64,000 nt of DNA from Paenibacillus sp. RC334 (lineage in GTDB: Bacteria; Bacillota; Bacilli; Paenibacillales; Paenibacillaceae), in assembly GCF_030034735.1 (NCBI RefSeq), contig NZ_CP125370.1:3720001-3784000 (forward strand), given 5' to 3'. Below, piece by piece: positions 8,315 to 18,947 of this stretch. Under the pieces are notes generated by a model that saw only the letters and a list, made by a program, of their open reading frames with translations, ran no database searches and had not been told where the DNA came from. Position 1 is the stretch's first letter; the number at the start of each line of letters is the position of its first letter. The position numbers were made by a program, and so were the translations under genes.

Positions 8315-8734
8315 ATGGCCAAAACCGTTTTGGATTATAATGCTGCTGTCATCACACCTATTACCAATGGGATTAGTCTTCCGGTTCCTATTTCTCCAGC
8401 CGGACTAGGGATTGCTACTGCTTCCGTATTTATTGATCCGACTATTCCTGGAGCTGTTAACAATCGGGTAGAATTAAAGGCATCCATAGGCTTGCGTTTT
8501 GTTGGTGCGGGCAACATTAGAACACTTGTACGTATATGGAGAGCCGGCAAGGAAATTTATTACGGACTGCAGACTAATCTGTTTGACGACAACATTATCA
8601 TTAATGTCGAAACGGTAGATGTTGCACCTCTGGGCGTGCAAAACTATCAACTGATTATTGAAAATCAAACGCCTGCGACTACTGCTTTCGTCTCCGGTCC
8701 CCTTGTTTTTAGCGCAACAGCCTATAGCGGATAA
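8315..8734 (+). CDS. Hypothetical protein, possible exosporium or spore-surface beta protein
   Basis: A 139-residue protein with no signal peptide and no membrane segment. It starts AKTVLDYNAAVITPI, then has a VPISPAGL stretch and alternating short hydrophobic strands (VELKASIGLRFV, VRIWRAGKEIYYG, VQNYQLIIENQ), as in an all-beta jelly-roll. The pattern 'x-DY-x(many)-P, then VELKAS-x-G, then R-x-G-x-x-I' recalls Bacillus exosporium protein C, from memory and not verified. The ATG has AAGGAG upstream. It stands alone, between divergent prmA and a convergent small gene, and a sigma-E/K-like -10 lies upstream. A role on the spore surface is an inference. Confidence 0.6.
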   Translation: MAKTVLDYNAAVITPITNGISLPVPISPAGLGIATASVFIDPTIPGAVNNRVELKASIGLRFVGAGNIRTLVRIWRAGKEIYYGLQTNLFDDNIIINVETVDVAPLGVQNYQLIIENQTPATTAFVSGPLVFSATAYSG

Positions 8735-8760
8735 TTAAATAGACAAGAGGATAAAACACA

Positions 8761-8816
8761 AATAAGACGGGCAATCCCACAAATCATATTTAATGATAGG
8801 GATGACCCGTCTTATT
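8761..8816. terminator. Bidirectional terminator-like hairpin
   Basis: AATAAGACGGG pairs perfectly with CCCGTCTTATT, with a further CCC/GGG inside. It separates the convergent genes at 8315-8734 and 8822-9007. There is no long T run, so termination strength is uncertain. Confidence 0.65.
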
Positions 8817-8821
8817 GAATT

Positions 8822-9007
8822 CTACTCGCTGTCGTTTATGATGCGCTCCTGACGACGATCAGCTACTTCACCGCGCCGGATCGCTTCCAAATCCTGAGCA
8901 TCTGCCTGCTCTGCCGAGAACTCAACATCCTCATTTTTAGCAGATTGTGCACGCTTGATTTTCTCGGTTTTGGTCAGCACTTTATCGAACCGTTTGTTTG
9001 TGGGCAT
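8822..9007 (-). CDS. Small hydrophilic protein, YfhD-like
   Basis: A 61-residue, highly charged protein. The segment DVEFSAEQADAQDLEAIRRGEVADRRQ resembles the core of the YfhD family of short proteins found in Bacillales (recognised from memory). No membrane segment, no cysteine. Function unknown in the family; some members are spore-associated in Bacillus. The ATG has AAGGAG upstream. It lies 25 bases downstream of another small gene on the same strand and could be its operon partner. Confidence 0.6.
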   Translation of the reverse strand: MPTNKRFDKVLTKTEKIKRAQSAKNEDVEFSAEQADAQDLEAIRRGEVADRRQERIINDSE

Positions 9008-9031
9008 CTGTCACAGCTCCTTCCAACGTTT

Positions 9032-9406
9032 TCACAGCATACCACCCGCTTGTTCCACAATAGACATCGCCTGATGATGAATGGATTCATCCACCACAGC
9101 GGTTAACAATATATCGCGGCCTGTCGGCCCACCTTGCCCGCCGTCACTCATTCCGCTGGCAGATGGATCAGCCGCAGCCAGTATCGCTGGAGTTGCATCC
9201 GTAAACTCCACTCCCTGCGTCAGTGAGGACAAGCTGCTAATTTGTCCCGCAAATACAGGTAATCCGACGTTGCCCGTAGACTGTCGGGGATAGCGGCTAA
9301 ATCGGTCTATAGATACATCTGCTGCCCGGAGAGCTTCCAGCTTTCTAGCTGCTCCTTGTGCTTCCTCGGGGCTTTTGAAATACGCCAATATATTTTTTTC
9401 ACTCAT
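9032..9406 (-). CDS. Hypothetical protein
   Basis: A 124-residue soluble protein. It begins SEKNILAYFKSPEEAQGAARKLEAL and ends DILLTAVVDESIHHQAMSIVEQAGG, which looks like two beta-alpha units of a ferredoxin-like or general-stress 17M-like fold. The middle (residues 75-95) is Gly, Ser and Asp rich and probably a flexible linker. I do not recognise the family with certainty. The ATG at 9406 has AGGGAG eight bases upstream; a TTG two codons earlier is less likely. It may form a two-gene unit with the YfhD-like gene. Confidence 0.6.
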   Translation of the reverse strand: MSEKNILAYFKSPEEAQGAARKLEALRAADVSIDRFSRYPRQSTGNVGLPVFAGQISSLSSLTQGVEFTDATPAILAAADPSASGMSDGGQGGPTGRDILLTAVVDESIHHQAMSIVEQAGGML

Positions 9407-9431
9407 CCCCAAAACTCCCTGTGTGGTATTG

Positions 9432-9468
9432 AGCGCAACTCCTGTTCAAAAACATAGACAGTTGCGCT
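9432..9468. other. Inverted repeat, possible attenuator or terminator
   Basis: AGCGCAACT (9432-9440) pairs perfectly with AGTTGCGCT (9460-9468). It lies between the malic enzyme gene and the small gene at 9032-9406 on the minus strand. No T run follows on that strand, so it may be a weak terminator, an RNA-stability element or a regulator site. Confidence 0.45.
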
Positions 9469-9577
9469 TTGCTATATCCTGCTCATTGGCACGGATTTAT
9501 ATTCCCCACGAAGGCTGAACGGAACTAACAACACCGAGTTTAGTATGCTGAAACGGTTGGAAAGTAGCTTGTGAAGA

Positions 9578-10783
9578 TTATAACTTTTGCGGGTGCAAAG
9601 CAGCGGCAGGAGCTTTACCTGCCTTGGCTACTCCTGTCTCCCACGCAGCGCGAACTACAGCATCCCGAACCTTAGAGACTACCTGCGGATTAAACACATT
9701 GGGTATGATATAAGTTTCACTTAGCTCTTCAGGACTGATCGCATCAGCAATGGCAAGTCCGGCAGCCAGCTTCATTTCTTCATTAATCGTCGTGGCATGG
9801 CAATCCAGTGCGCCCCGGAAAATTCCCGGAAAGCACAGTACATTGTTAATCTGATTAGGATAATCAGAGCGGCCCGTAGCCAGAACGCGTACATAAGGCG
9901 CTGCTAAAGCCGGATCAATCTCCGGCTTCGGATTCGCCATAGCGAAGACAACGGGATCAACAGCCATGCTCTGAATATCCTTCACACTCAGTAAATCCGG
10001 GCCTGACAGACCGATGAACACATCGGCCCCCACAATCACCTCAGATAAACTGCCACTCAAATTGTACGGATTGGTCATGCTCGCATACTCCGTCCAATGT
10101 GGATTGCTATATTCCACGCCACGATGAATGGCTCCCTGCCGATCAACGCCAATCAGATTGCGTACACCCGCCTTGAGCAACATCCGAGAGCAAGCCGTAC
10201 CCGCCGCACCGATACCTGCAAATACGACTTTGACATCCTCTATTTTTTTACCACATACCTTCAATGCATTCACCAGACCTGCTAACACGACGACGGCCGT
10301 ACCATGCTGATCATCATGAAATACCGGAATGTCCAGCTCCTCTTTTAATCGTCTCTCAATCTCAAAGCAGCGCGGTGAAGAGATATCCTCCAAATTAATA
10401 CCACCAAAGGCAGGAGCAATCATTTTGACAATTTGAATAATTTCGTCAGGATCCTTCGTATTAAGGCAGATTGGAAATGCATCTACGCCTGCAAATTGTT
10501 TGAACAGAACCGCCTTACCTTCCATCACAGGCATAGCCGCCTCTGGTCCGATATCTCCCAATCCTAGCACCGCTGTTCCATCCGATACGACCGCCACTGT
10601 ATTTTTTTTGATCGTTAATTGATAGGCTTTGGCTGGGTCATTCGCAATTTCCATACAGATTTCAGCTACGCCGGGGGTATAAATCTTGGATAGCTCCTCC
10701 ATGCTTGCAATCGGCTGCTTCGGTTGGGTCTCCATTTTACCGCCCTCATGTAATTGTCTGATCTCTTCTGTCAAGCTACTCAT
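9578..10783 (-). CDS. NAD(P)-dependent malic enzyme
   Basis: Oxidatively decarboxylates malate to pyruvate. The 401-residue protein is the short bacterial type (YtsJ-like). The catalytic domain has the tyrosine in [12 protein letters not shown], the lysine in [17 protein letters not shown] and the metal-binding [12 protein letters not shown] and HDDQHGTA segments; the NAD domain has [15 protein letters not shown]. The start at 10783 (MSSLTEEI) is chosen because GGAGAG lies five bases upstream; the ATG at 10795 has no usable spacing. It is the last gene of the malate module, after the transporter. Preference for NAD or NADP cannot be fixed by eye. Confidence 0.9.
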   Translation of the reverse strand: MSSLTEEIRQLHEGGKMETQPKQPIASMEELSKIYTPGVAEICMEIANDPAKAYQLTIKKNTVAVVSDGTAVLGLGDIGPEAAMPVMEGKAVLFKQFAGVDAFPICLNTKDPDEIIQIVKMIAPAFGGINLEDISSPRCFEIERRLKEELDIPVFHDDQHGTAVVVLAGLVNALKVCGKKIEDVKVVFAGIGAAGTACSRMLLKAGVRNLIGVDRQGAIHRGVEYSNPHWTEYASMTNPYNLSGSLSEVIVGADVFIGLSGPDLLSVKDIQSMAVDPVVFAMANPKPEIDPALAAPYVRVLATGRSDYPNQINNVLCFPGIFRGALDCHATTINEEMKLAAGLAIADAISPEELSETYIIPNVFNPQVVSKVRDAVVRAAWETGVAKAGKAPAAALHPQKL

Positions 10784-10859
10784 GCTTCTCTCCATCCTTT
10801 CATGTCTGTATATTTTTTCTGTACATTTGTTATAGATATCAGGCTTTTGTATAGACTCA

Positions 10860-12206
10860 TCAGCTCCATAAATTGAGTAACAAGGTTGCTAAAATGACTG
10901 TGGCTGCCCCGCCAATGCGTGTTGCTATTTGCGCAAAAGGCATTAGCTCCATACGATTCGATGCAGACAGGATCGCTACATCCCCCGTACCGCCCAATCC
11001 GCCACGACAACTGGTCACCAACGCAGCTTCCACCGGGTACATGTTAATCCATTTTCCTGTGAAGTATCCAGCAACAATCAATGCAACCACAACGGATGCG
11101 CAGGTTATGGCATAAGGAATCGTAAGAATTCCAATCACACTATCCAAAGGCACATACAAAATACCCAATCCCACCATCAACGGCCATGTCAAGCTTGCCG
11201 CAATACATTTGTACAAATGAAAAGCTCCCTGCTCTATCTGGGCCGGCATCGCTTGAATACACTTCATTAAGGCCGCAGCCAGAATCATCAGAATCGGGCC
11301 AGGAATATGAAGATACGGCTCCAGCAGTTTACCTACAATAAAGAAAGTACAGGCTAGCAGCAGCCCCCCACCCATCAATGGAAACGAGACAGGTTGTTCC
11401 AGACTCACCGAAGATAACTTTTCCCCTTTTTTATCAAGTTTCAACAACTTCCCGTTACCAGAAGTATGAGGATTTTTCTCCGCCATTTTTTTCAAAATAC
11501 CCGCACCTATGATGGCAACAATATTGCCAATGATTGCGGCCGGGATAAACTGGGATACGAATACCGCTGAATCCTTGCCCAGCACCAATCCATATGAAAT
11601 GGACAATGGTAGAATCCCTTCTCCAATCCCGCCGGAGATAATCGGAATAATGATGTAAAAAAACGTATGATAGGCGCTGTAGCCAAAAGCCATACCCACC
11701 ACCATACCTACTGCTACGGCTGCAATGGAGCCTATTATAATGGGGGCAAAAATTTTGACAATTCCGTTCATCAGCATCTTCCGATCCATACCCAGAATAC
11801 TTCCGGTGACCAGACAAGCGATATAAAAATAAAGAAAATTCGAGGTTTTCATCAGCGTGTGTACAGCACCCATTGCAGATGGAGGAAACATGTTCCAAAA
11901 TACCATCAACGATGGAACCATGAGTGACAGAATGGCCGGACCGCCAATATGCTTGAGCAGCGGAAGTTTCGCCCCCAGATCACTGAGCAATATGCCTAAA
12001 ATCATAATGACAGCAAATCCGCCCAGCAGATCGTTCGGAAGTCTCTGTGTAATCGCAGCTGCGTATACAATCAACGCAATCACGACGTAAAGCGGAAGCG
12101 GAATAACCCCCACTTTTATCCTGCCCAGCATCCTGATGCCGTCTGCAGGATTTTTACGCCATTTTTGCCACTTTTGAATGACCGGCTGGTTTGTAGCATT
12201 TTCCAT
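10860..12206 (-). CDS. maeN: 2-hydroxycarboxylate (Na+/malate) symporter
   Basis: A 448-residue, roughly 11-helix membrane protein of the 2HCT family (CitS, MaeN, CimH). The two re-entrant-loop motifs are SGGIGEG (191-197) and CRGGLGGTG (400-408); the region after the second, DVAILSASNRMELMPFAQIATRIGGA, is typical of the family. The malate assignment rests on the neighbours: a malic enzyme downstream and a citrate/malate-type two-component system upstream, the same set as maeN and malK-malR in B. subtilis. Citrate remains possible. The ATG has a strong CAAGGAGGG site. Confidence 0.85.
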   Translation of the reverse strand: MENATNQPVIQKWQKWRKNPADGIRMLGRIKVGVIPLPLYVVIALIVYAAAITQRLPNDLLGGFAVIMILGILLSDLGAKLPLLKHIGGPAILSLMVPSLMVFWNMFPPSAMGAVHTLMKTSNFLYFYIACLVTGSILGMDRKMLMNGIVKIFAPIIIGSIAAVAVGMVVGMAFGYSAYHTFFYIIIPIISGGIGEGILPLSISYGLVLGKDSAVFVSQFIPAAIIGNIVAIIGAGILKKMAEKNPHTSGNGKLLKLDKKGEKLSSVSLEQPVSFPLMGGGLLLACTFFIVGKLLEPYLHIPGPILMILAAALMKCIQAMPAQIEQGAFHLYKCIAASLTWPLMVGLGILYVPLDSVIGILTIPYAITCASVVVALIVAGYFTGKWINMYPVEAALVTSCRGGLGGTGDVAILSASNRMELMPFAQIATRIGGAATVILATLLLNLWS

Positions 12207-12259
12207 AAAGCTCCCTCCTTGTAGTGAAGAATGATGACCATGCTTCCATTCTACACTTC

Positions 12260-12273
12260 GGAAAACGCTTTAT
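12260..12273 (-). promoter_or_regulatory. cre-like (CcpA) site upstream of the transporter gene
   Basis: ATAAAGCGTTTTCC on the minus strand matches the TGWAANCGNTNNCA cre consensus at all core CG and flanking A/T positions but misses the outer T, G and final A. It lies about 55 bases before the maeN start. Weak support. Confidence 0.25.
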
Positions 12274-12327
12274 TTGGTTTTTAAACTAATCATTCACTTT
12301 TGTAATTAAAGTAATCAAAAAGAGGGC

Positions 12328-13035
12328 TTAAATATAACCGCTCATAATTTCCTCCGCCTGCGGTAAAATTCGATACTGATAAACAGGCCGTCCAATGGTG
12401 CCGTATATGGTTTCCATGGCAAGTGCCTCAATTTCCGTCAAAAAAGCAAGATACTTGCGCATAGATACTCTGGATATCCCTGCACTCTCCGCAATATCCT
12501 CGGTGGAAAATAACATCGCTTCATGCTGCCGGATACAGTTCCATATCATGGCCAGCGTGGATTTGGTTACTCCTTTGGGTAGCCGGGCCAGCTCTTTGGT
12601 CGAGCTTTTATGATAAAGCAGCCGATCCAACTCCTCCTGCGAAAGCAAGCTGCGCTCACGCACGATACTGACGTGCTCCCGATAACCCGTGAGCGCCTCC
12701 AGAAAACGGTTAAAGTGAAACGGCTTAATCAAATAATCCACCGCGCCGAAATTCATCGCTTTTTTGATATTGTTCATATCGCTTGCAGCCGAAATCACGA
12801 TGACATCCACATTCACTCCTGTCTCACGAATAAAAGCCAGCAAATCAAGTCCATTGCTTTCCTGCATATACACATCCAGCAAAATCAGATCAATCGCTTG
12901 TTCTTCCAGAAATTCCTTGGCATCTTCCACGGAAGCAGCCCAGCCTCCACATCGAAAGCCCTCTACCTGCTCCGTATATTTGCGGTTAAACTCGGCAACC
13001 ATCGGATCATCTTCTACAATTAAGACATTAATCAT
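12328..13035 (-). CDS. malR: Two-component response regulator of the CitB/MalR type
   Basis: A 235-residue regulator. The receiver domain (1-120) has the acidic pair D9-D10, the phospho-acceptor D54 (ILLDVYMQ), S82 and K104 (DYLIKP). The C-terminal region (about 150-235) has a helix-turn-helix, DIAESAGISRVSMRKYLAFL, as in the DcuR/CitB/MalR group. I start at the ATG at 13035 because GGGGA is then nine bases upstream; this overlaps the kinase stop by eight bases, so translation is probably coupled. By synteny it should activate the malate transporter and malic enzyme genes downstream. Confidence 0.85.
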   Translation of the reverse strand: MINVLIVEDDPMVAEFNRKYTEQVEGFRCGGWAASVEDAKEFLEEQAIDLILLDVYMQESNGLDLLAFIRETGVNVDVIVISAASDMNNIKKAMNFGAVDYLIKPFHFNRFLEALTGYREHVSIVRERSLLSQEELDRLLYHKSSTKELARLPKGVTKSTLAMIWNCIRQHEAMLFSTEDIAESAGISRVSMRKYLAFLTEIEALAMETIYGTIGRPVYQYRILPQAEEIMSGYI

Positions 13036-14698
13036 GTTCATCATTCCCCATTATGGTGTATGGAATCTTAATCTGAAAACAGCACCCTTGCTCAGCCGGA
13101 ATCAGCTTTATGGTTCCTTTTAATCTTTTCACACTTTGCGTTACCAGATAAAGCCCCATTCCCCGTGACTCTCCCTTGGTCGAAAATCCCTTTTCAAATA
13201 TCGCCTCTACGAGAGGTTCCGGTACACCAGGTCCGTTATCACTTACTACACATGTCAGACAGCCGTTCTTCTGATTTTCCTCATAATAAAGCGTCAAGGT
13301 AATCTGCTTGTGCTCCAGAGATTCCATCGCTTCCACGGCATTATCAAACAGATTCCCCAGTATGGTTATCAGTTCATGAATCGTTTGAGTTCGACCGGTT
13401 TCAGGCAAATAGCTGCCCGGAGTCAATTCGAAGCTCACACCAACCTCTCTGGCCCGGCTTAATTTCCCCAAAACAAAGCCCGCCATCACCGGGTCCCTAA
13501 TCTGCCGGGTAATCGAGCCAATCTCCACTTGATGATGCTCAACGGCATCCAAGATGTAATGCTCCAGTTTATCGTACATTCGTAAGTGTACCATCCCCAT
13601 AATGACATGCAGCTTGTTCATAAATTCGTGAGCCTGTGCACGCAACGCCTCCGTATACAGGGACACTCCTGTCAAACGTTCGGCAAGCTGGTTTACCTCC
13701 GTTTTATCCCGAAAAGTTACAATTGCTCCCACAATTCCCCCTTTGACCCGTATCGGAACACTGGTGGTAAGCAAGGTTATTCCCCCCAGCTCCATGTCCT
13801 CATCCATTCGTGGAGTGCCTGCCGCCAAAACCTCTTGTAATCGAAAAGCGGACAAATAAGCGTTAATCTCCTGCCCTGAGGACGAGATATCCTCAATTCC
13901 CGCTTGTCTGAGCAGACGAATCGCTTCCGCATTCATTAACATAACACGTCCGGATTCATCCACCGCAATGACGCCTTCCTTAATGGACTGCAGCATAGCG
14001 TTGCGTTCCTCCAGCAAGCGTGCGATTTCCGGTGGCTCCAGACCAAACAGCATATTTTTGATTTTACGGGCCAGCACAACAGCCCCTCCGGCACCAATTA
14101 ACATTCCGACGCCAATGGCGATAGCAATAAGGCGGTAATTGCCTCCCTGAGCCCTCAGTACATCTTGCATGGATATACCGACGACGATCGCTCCCAACTG
14201 CTTCCCCGTCGAGCTGAATACGGGAGAAAAAGCGCGCATGGACAGGCCCAATGTTCCCTTCGCAACAGATACACTCTCATGACCATGAAGTGCAGTGTAT
14301 TCATCTCCACCAGCAAAGGCTTTGCCGATCATCCTGGGATCTGGGTGTGTTTTGCGAATACCCTTCATGTCCATAACTACGATAAACTGAACATGATTAG
14401 CAGATGAAACCTTCTGCACATACTTCTGCATGGAGGAAGACGAATCAGACTGCTGCAAATGCTCAATAATAAGCGGCGTATGGGAAAGTGTACGTGCGAT
14501 GGACATCGCTTTTTCCTCCAGTCCCATTTCGGTTTCATGCTCAACTCTCTCGGCAAATAACAAAGTTACAGGCAGGAGCACCAGTGCCATAACCAGACAA
14601 ACCAGCAGCGTAATCAGCCCTCTGAGCTTGAATAGCGGTTTACCCCGACGCAGCTTAGGCTGTGACTTTTTGATAGAACTCACCCTTTCACGCTTCAT
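13028..14698 (-). CDS. malK: Membrane sensor histidine kinase of the CitA/DcuS/MalK type
   Basis: About 556 residues. One membrane helix near 25-49, an extracytoplasmic PAS-like (CitA/DcuS) sensor domain to about 185, a second helix near 190-210, a cytoplasmic PAS domain (about 225-335), then the kinase core. The phospho-acceptor is the His of QAHEFMNKLHVIMG (His357 from this start), and the ATP domain has NLFDNAVEAME and DNGPGVPE...GFSTKGESRGMGLYLV. Members sense C4- or C6-dicarboxylates outside the cell; malate is inferred from the genes after it. The exact start is uncertain: the ATG at 14698 has no good Shine-Dalgarno site, and a GTG five codons in follows GAAAGG. Confidence 0.82.
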   Translation of the reverse strand: MKRERVSSIKKSQPKLRRGKPLFKLRGLITLLVCLVMALVLLPVTLLFAERVEHETEMGLEEKAMSIARTLSHTPLIIEHLQQSDSSSSMQKYVQKVSSANHVQFIVVMDMKGIRKTHPDPRMIGKAFAGGDEYTALHGHESVSVAKGTLGLSMRAFSPVFSSTGKQLGAIVVGISMQDVLRAQGGNYRLIAIAIGVGMLIGAGGAVVLARKIKNMLFGLEPPEIARLLEERNAMLQSIKEGVIAVDESGRVMLMNAEAIRLLRQAGIEDISSSGQEINAYLSAFRLQEVLAAGTPRMDEDMELGGITLLTTSVPIRVKGGIVGAIVTFRDKTEVNQLAERLTGVSLYTEALRAQAHEFMNKLHVIMGMVHLRMYDKLEHYILDAVEHHQVEIGSITRQIRDPVMAGFVLGKLSRAREVGVSFELTPGSYLPETGRTQTIHELITILGNLFDNAVEAMESLEHKQITLTLYYEENQKNGCLTCVVSDNGPGVPEPLVEAIFEKGFSTKGESRGMGLYLVTQSVKRLKGTIKLIPAEQGCCFQIKIPYTIMGNDEHD

Positions 14699-14805
14699 GT
14701 TAAATCTAAATAGTCCAATATGCTTATACAAAAATGGTTATGTATGTGTTTACGTGAATTTGCATAGTTATAATCTTATACAGCTTCCTTCCACTCTTTC
14801 GTATA

Positions 14806-14852
14806 ATAAAAAAGGGAACTACTCCGCAATTGCGGAACAGTTCCCTCCGATT
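14806..14852 (-). terminator. Terminator of the hrcA-grpE-dnaK-dnaJ operon
   Basis: On the minus strand GGGAACTGTTCCGCAATTGCGGAGTAGTTCCC forms a hairpin with inner CCGCAATTGCGG and outer GGGAACT/AGTTCCC (interrupted), followed by TTTTTTATTAT. It lies 30 bases after dnaJ and before the malate kinase gene. Confidence 0.88.
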
Positions 14853-14883
14853 CATGGTTGATGCTCCGCGAGTCTATCCTGGC

Positions 14884-16014
14884 TTAGTCGCCTCGGAAGG
14901 CGCGCTTCACACGGTCAAAAAAGGATTGCTCATTCTCATGTGTCTGCTCACCGCTAAGCGAAGAGAACTGACGCAGCAATTCCTTCTGTTCCTCACTCAG
15001 CTTGCTAGGCGTTACCACAACCACCTTAATGTGCTGGTCACCCTGACCTACGCCACGAAGTTTTGGTACACCCTTGCCTTTAAGACGGAAGTATGTTCCT
15101 GTTTGTGTACCAGCTGGAACTTTCAGCTTCACTTTCTCGGTCAGCGTCGGAATTTCGACTTCATCTCCCAACGCTGCCTGCGAAAACGTCAGCGGAATTT
15201 CACAGTAAATGTCGTCTCCCTCACGCTCAAAGAAGTCATGCGACTTCACACGGAAAACGACATACAGATCACCTGCCGGTCCTCCGTTGACACCGCCTTC
15301 GCCTTCACCATTGATACGCATTTGCGCGCCGTCATCCACACCCGCCGGAATGCGGATATGAATTTTACGCTGCTTGCGCACACGACCAGAACCGCTACAA
15401 GTGGTGCATTTCTCTTTGATGATTTTTCCAGTACCACCACAGTTAGAGCAGGCCCGACGATTAACCATCCGGCCAAACGGTGTATTCTGCACCACCTCTT
15501 CTTGTCCGCTACCGTGGCAGACGGAACAGGTTTGTGGTTGAGTACCCTTTTTGGCTCCGGTACCATGACACGTATCACACGTTTCCGTGCGCTCAATGTT
15601 AATGTCGGTTTCCTTGCCGAATACGGCTTCCTTGAATTCGATCGTCATTGTATATTGAAGATCATTACCACGCTGCGGTGCATTCGGGTCACGTCGACCA
15701 TTGCCGCCACCGCCAAAAAACATATCAAAAATATCGCCAAATCCGCCACCAAAGTCGGCTCCACCACCGAAGCCGCCTCCCATGCCCTGATTCGGGTCTA
15801 CATGACCGTATTGATCATATCTTGCCCGCTTCTGACCATCACTGAGAACGTCATAAGCCTCTTTCACTTCTTTAAATTTGGTTTCCGCGTCCGCAGCCTT
15901 GTTCACGTCCGGATGATACTGACGCGCCAGCTTACGGTAAGCCTTTTTAACATCTTCATCCGAAGCGCCCTTCGCGACGCCCAGCACCTCATAATAATCG
16001 CGCTTATCAGCCAA
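14884..16014 (-). CDS. dnaJ: Chaperone protein DnaJ
   Basis: A 376-residue type I J-protein, co-chaperone of DnaK. The J domain (1-70) contains the HPD motif in [10 protein letters not shown]; a Gly/Phe-rich stretch follows ([25 protein letters not shown]); the zinc domain has four CxxCxGxG repeats ([32 protein letters not shown]); the two C-terminal beta domains complete it. The start is TTG at 16014 (reads [12 protein letters not shown]) after GGGGGTGG; there is no in-frame ATG at the J-domain start. It is the last gene of the heat-shock operon. Confidence 0.96.
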   Translation of the reverse strand: MADKRDYYEVLGVAKGASDEDVKKAYRKLARQYHPDVNKAADAETKFKEVKEAYDVLSDGQKRARYDQYGHVDPNQGMGGGFGGGADFGGGFGDIFDMFFGGGGNGRRDPNAPQRGNDLQYTMTIEFKEAVFGKETDINIERTETCDTCHGTGAKKGTQPQTCSVCHGSGQEEVVQNTPFGRMVNRRACSNCGGTGKIIKEKCTTCSGSGRVRKQRKIHIRIPAGVDDGAQMRINGEGEGGVNGGPAGDLYVVFRVKSHDFFEREGDDIYCEIPLTFSQAALGDEVEIPTLTEKVKLKVPAGTQTGTYFRLKGKGVPKLRGVGQGDQHIKVVVVTPSKLSEEQKELLRQFSSLSGEQTHENEQSFFDRVKRAFRGD

Positions 16015-16265
16015 TGTTCCACCCCCATGCCTACAACGTGTCTGCACTACATATAAAAGGAAAGTCAAAGGCACGGGATGACCCGGCTTTGACCTTCCCA
16101 TCATTTCAAGGCAGTACAATCCGTAATATGCTTATTTATTCTGAAAATAACTGATACCCTTCGGCTAATCGTTATTTATCAAGGCAGCTACGCTGCTTCT
16201 TTTCATTCAGTATATTATAACGCACCGGTGTACCGTAATGCTACTACCACTACCCGATCCGTAGC
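16015..16265. other. dnaK-dnaJ spacer with hairpins
   Basis: About 250 bases. On the minus strand AAATAAC-GAT ... ATC-GTTATTTT (about 16141-16178) can pair and is followed by a short T-rich stretch, and AAGCAGCGTAGCTGC (about 16185-16199) is nearly palindromic. They could attenuate or process the dnaK-dnaJ transcript, lowering dnaJ relative to dnaK. No ORF seen. Confidence 0.4.
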
Positions 16266-18143
<1,878 letters not shown>

Positions 18144-18197
18144 TCAGGCCGAAATTAGTTAAAGCCAATGATGTGTTGCTAATGTATATTAAAAAAG

Positions 18198-18767
18198 CTA
18201 CATGCTCACTTTTACCATAGCCGGACGAAGCACCTTGTCCTTCAGCATGTATCCTTTTTGCACCTCTTCAACGACGATGCCTTCCTCATGCTCTTCGCTT
18301 TCCACCTGCATAATCGCCTGATGGAAATCAGGGTTAAACGGTTGACCCACCGCATTCATGGCCGTTACTCCCTCAGCCTGAAGCACGCTCTCAAACTGAC
18401 GGAAGATCATCTCCACACCTTTTGTGAATGACTCAGCCTCTCCTTGCGGTGCTGTTGCCAGCGCACGCTCGAAGTTATCCAGAACAGGTACCAATTCGGT
18501 AACCAGCTTCATAGATGCATATTTGGCAAGGTCCTCTTTCTCTTTCAGCGTACGACGACGAAAATTATCGAAATCCGCCTGTGCGCGTAAAAACCGCTGT
18601 TGGTGCTCTTCCGCCTCCACGCGAAGCTTAGCCAGCTCTGTATCACTCTCTTGGGCTTCCAGTGCTGCCGCTTCGTTCACCGGCTCTTCCTGCTGGCTCG
18701 TCTCAGTGGCTTCCTCTGTGCTTACATTTTGTTGTTTTTCTTCTTGGAACGCTTGTTCTTCCTTCAA
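18198..18767 (-). CDS. grpE: Nucleotide exchange factor GrpE
   Basis: A 189-residue protein with an acidic, Glu/Gln-rich N-terminal tail (about 1-45), a long coiled-coil helix (LRVEAEEHQQRFLRAQADFDNFRRR) and the C-terminal beta domain with VGQPFNPDFHQAIMQVESEEHEEGIV and the ending VLRPAMVKVS. It releases ADP from DnaK. The start is an ATG with GGAGGTG upstream. It lies between hrcA and dnaK, as in all class I heat-shock operons of Firmicutes. The 180-base gap to hrcA shows no gene. Confidence 0.97.
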   Translation of the reverse strand: MKEEQAFQEEKQQNVSTEEATETSQQEEPVNEAAALEAQESDTELAKLRVEAEEHQQRFLRAQADFDNFRRRTLKEKEDLAKYASMKLVTELVPVLDNFERALATAPQGEAESFTKGVEMIFRQFESVLQAEGVTAMNAVGQPFNPDFHQAIMQVESEEHEEGIVVEEVQKGYMLKDKVLRPAMVKVSM

Positions 18768-18947
18768 AATGTTTCACCTCCTTCAAGTCATAACTACCGT
18801 TACATTCATATTTGTATTCAAACTTGTTTGCTGCACTTTATTTCAAGTTGCTGTTACTTTGCAAAAACACGCAGCAATGCACCCGCGCAGGATACATACC
18901 ATATCCCGGCGCGGAACATGTAGAACCGCAACATGTGCAGTCTTATT

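Noticed and set aside
14830..16056. 408-codon open frame on the plus strand over dnaJ
   Set aside because: Antisense to dnaJ; composition typical of a shadow frame. dnaJ itself has every expected motif.
6311..16158. Shared 16-base string ATTCTGAAAATAACTG at about 6311 and 16139
   Set aside because: One pair of 16-base matches is expected by chance in a window of this size, and the flanks do not match.
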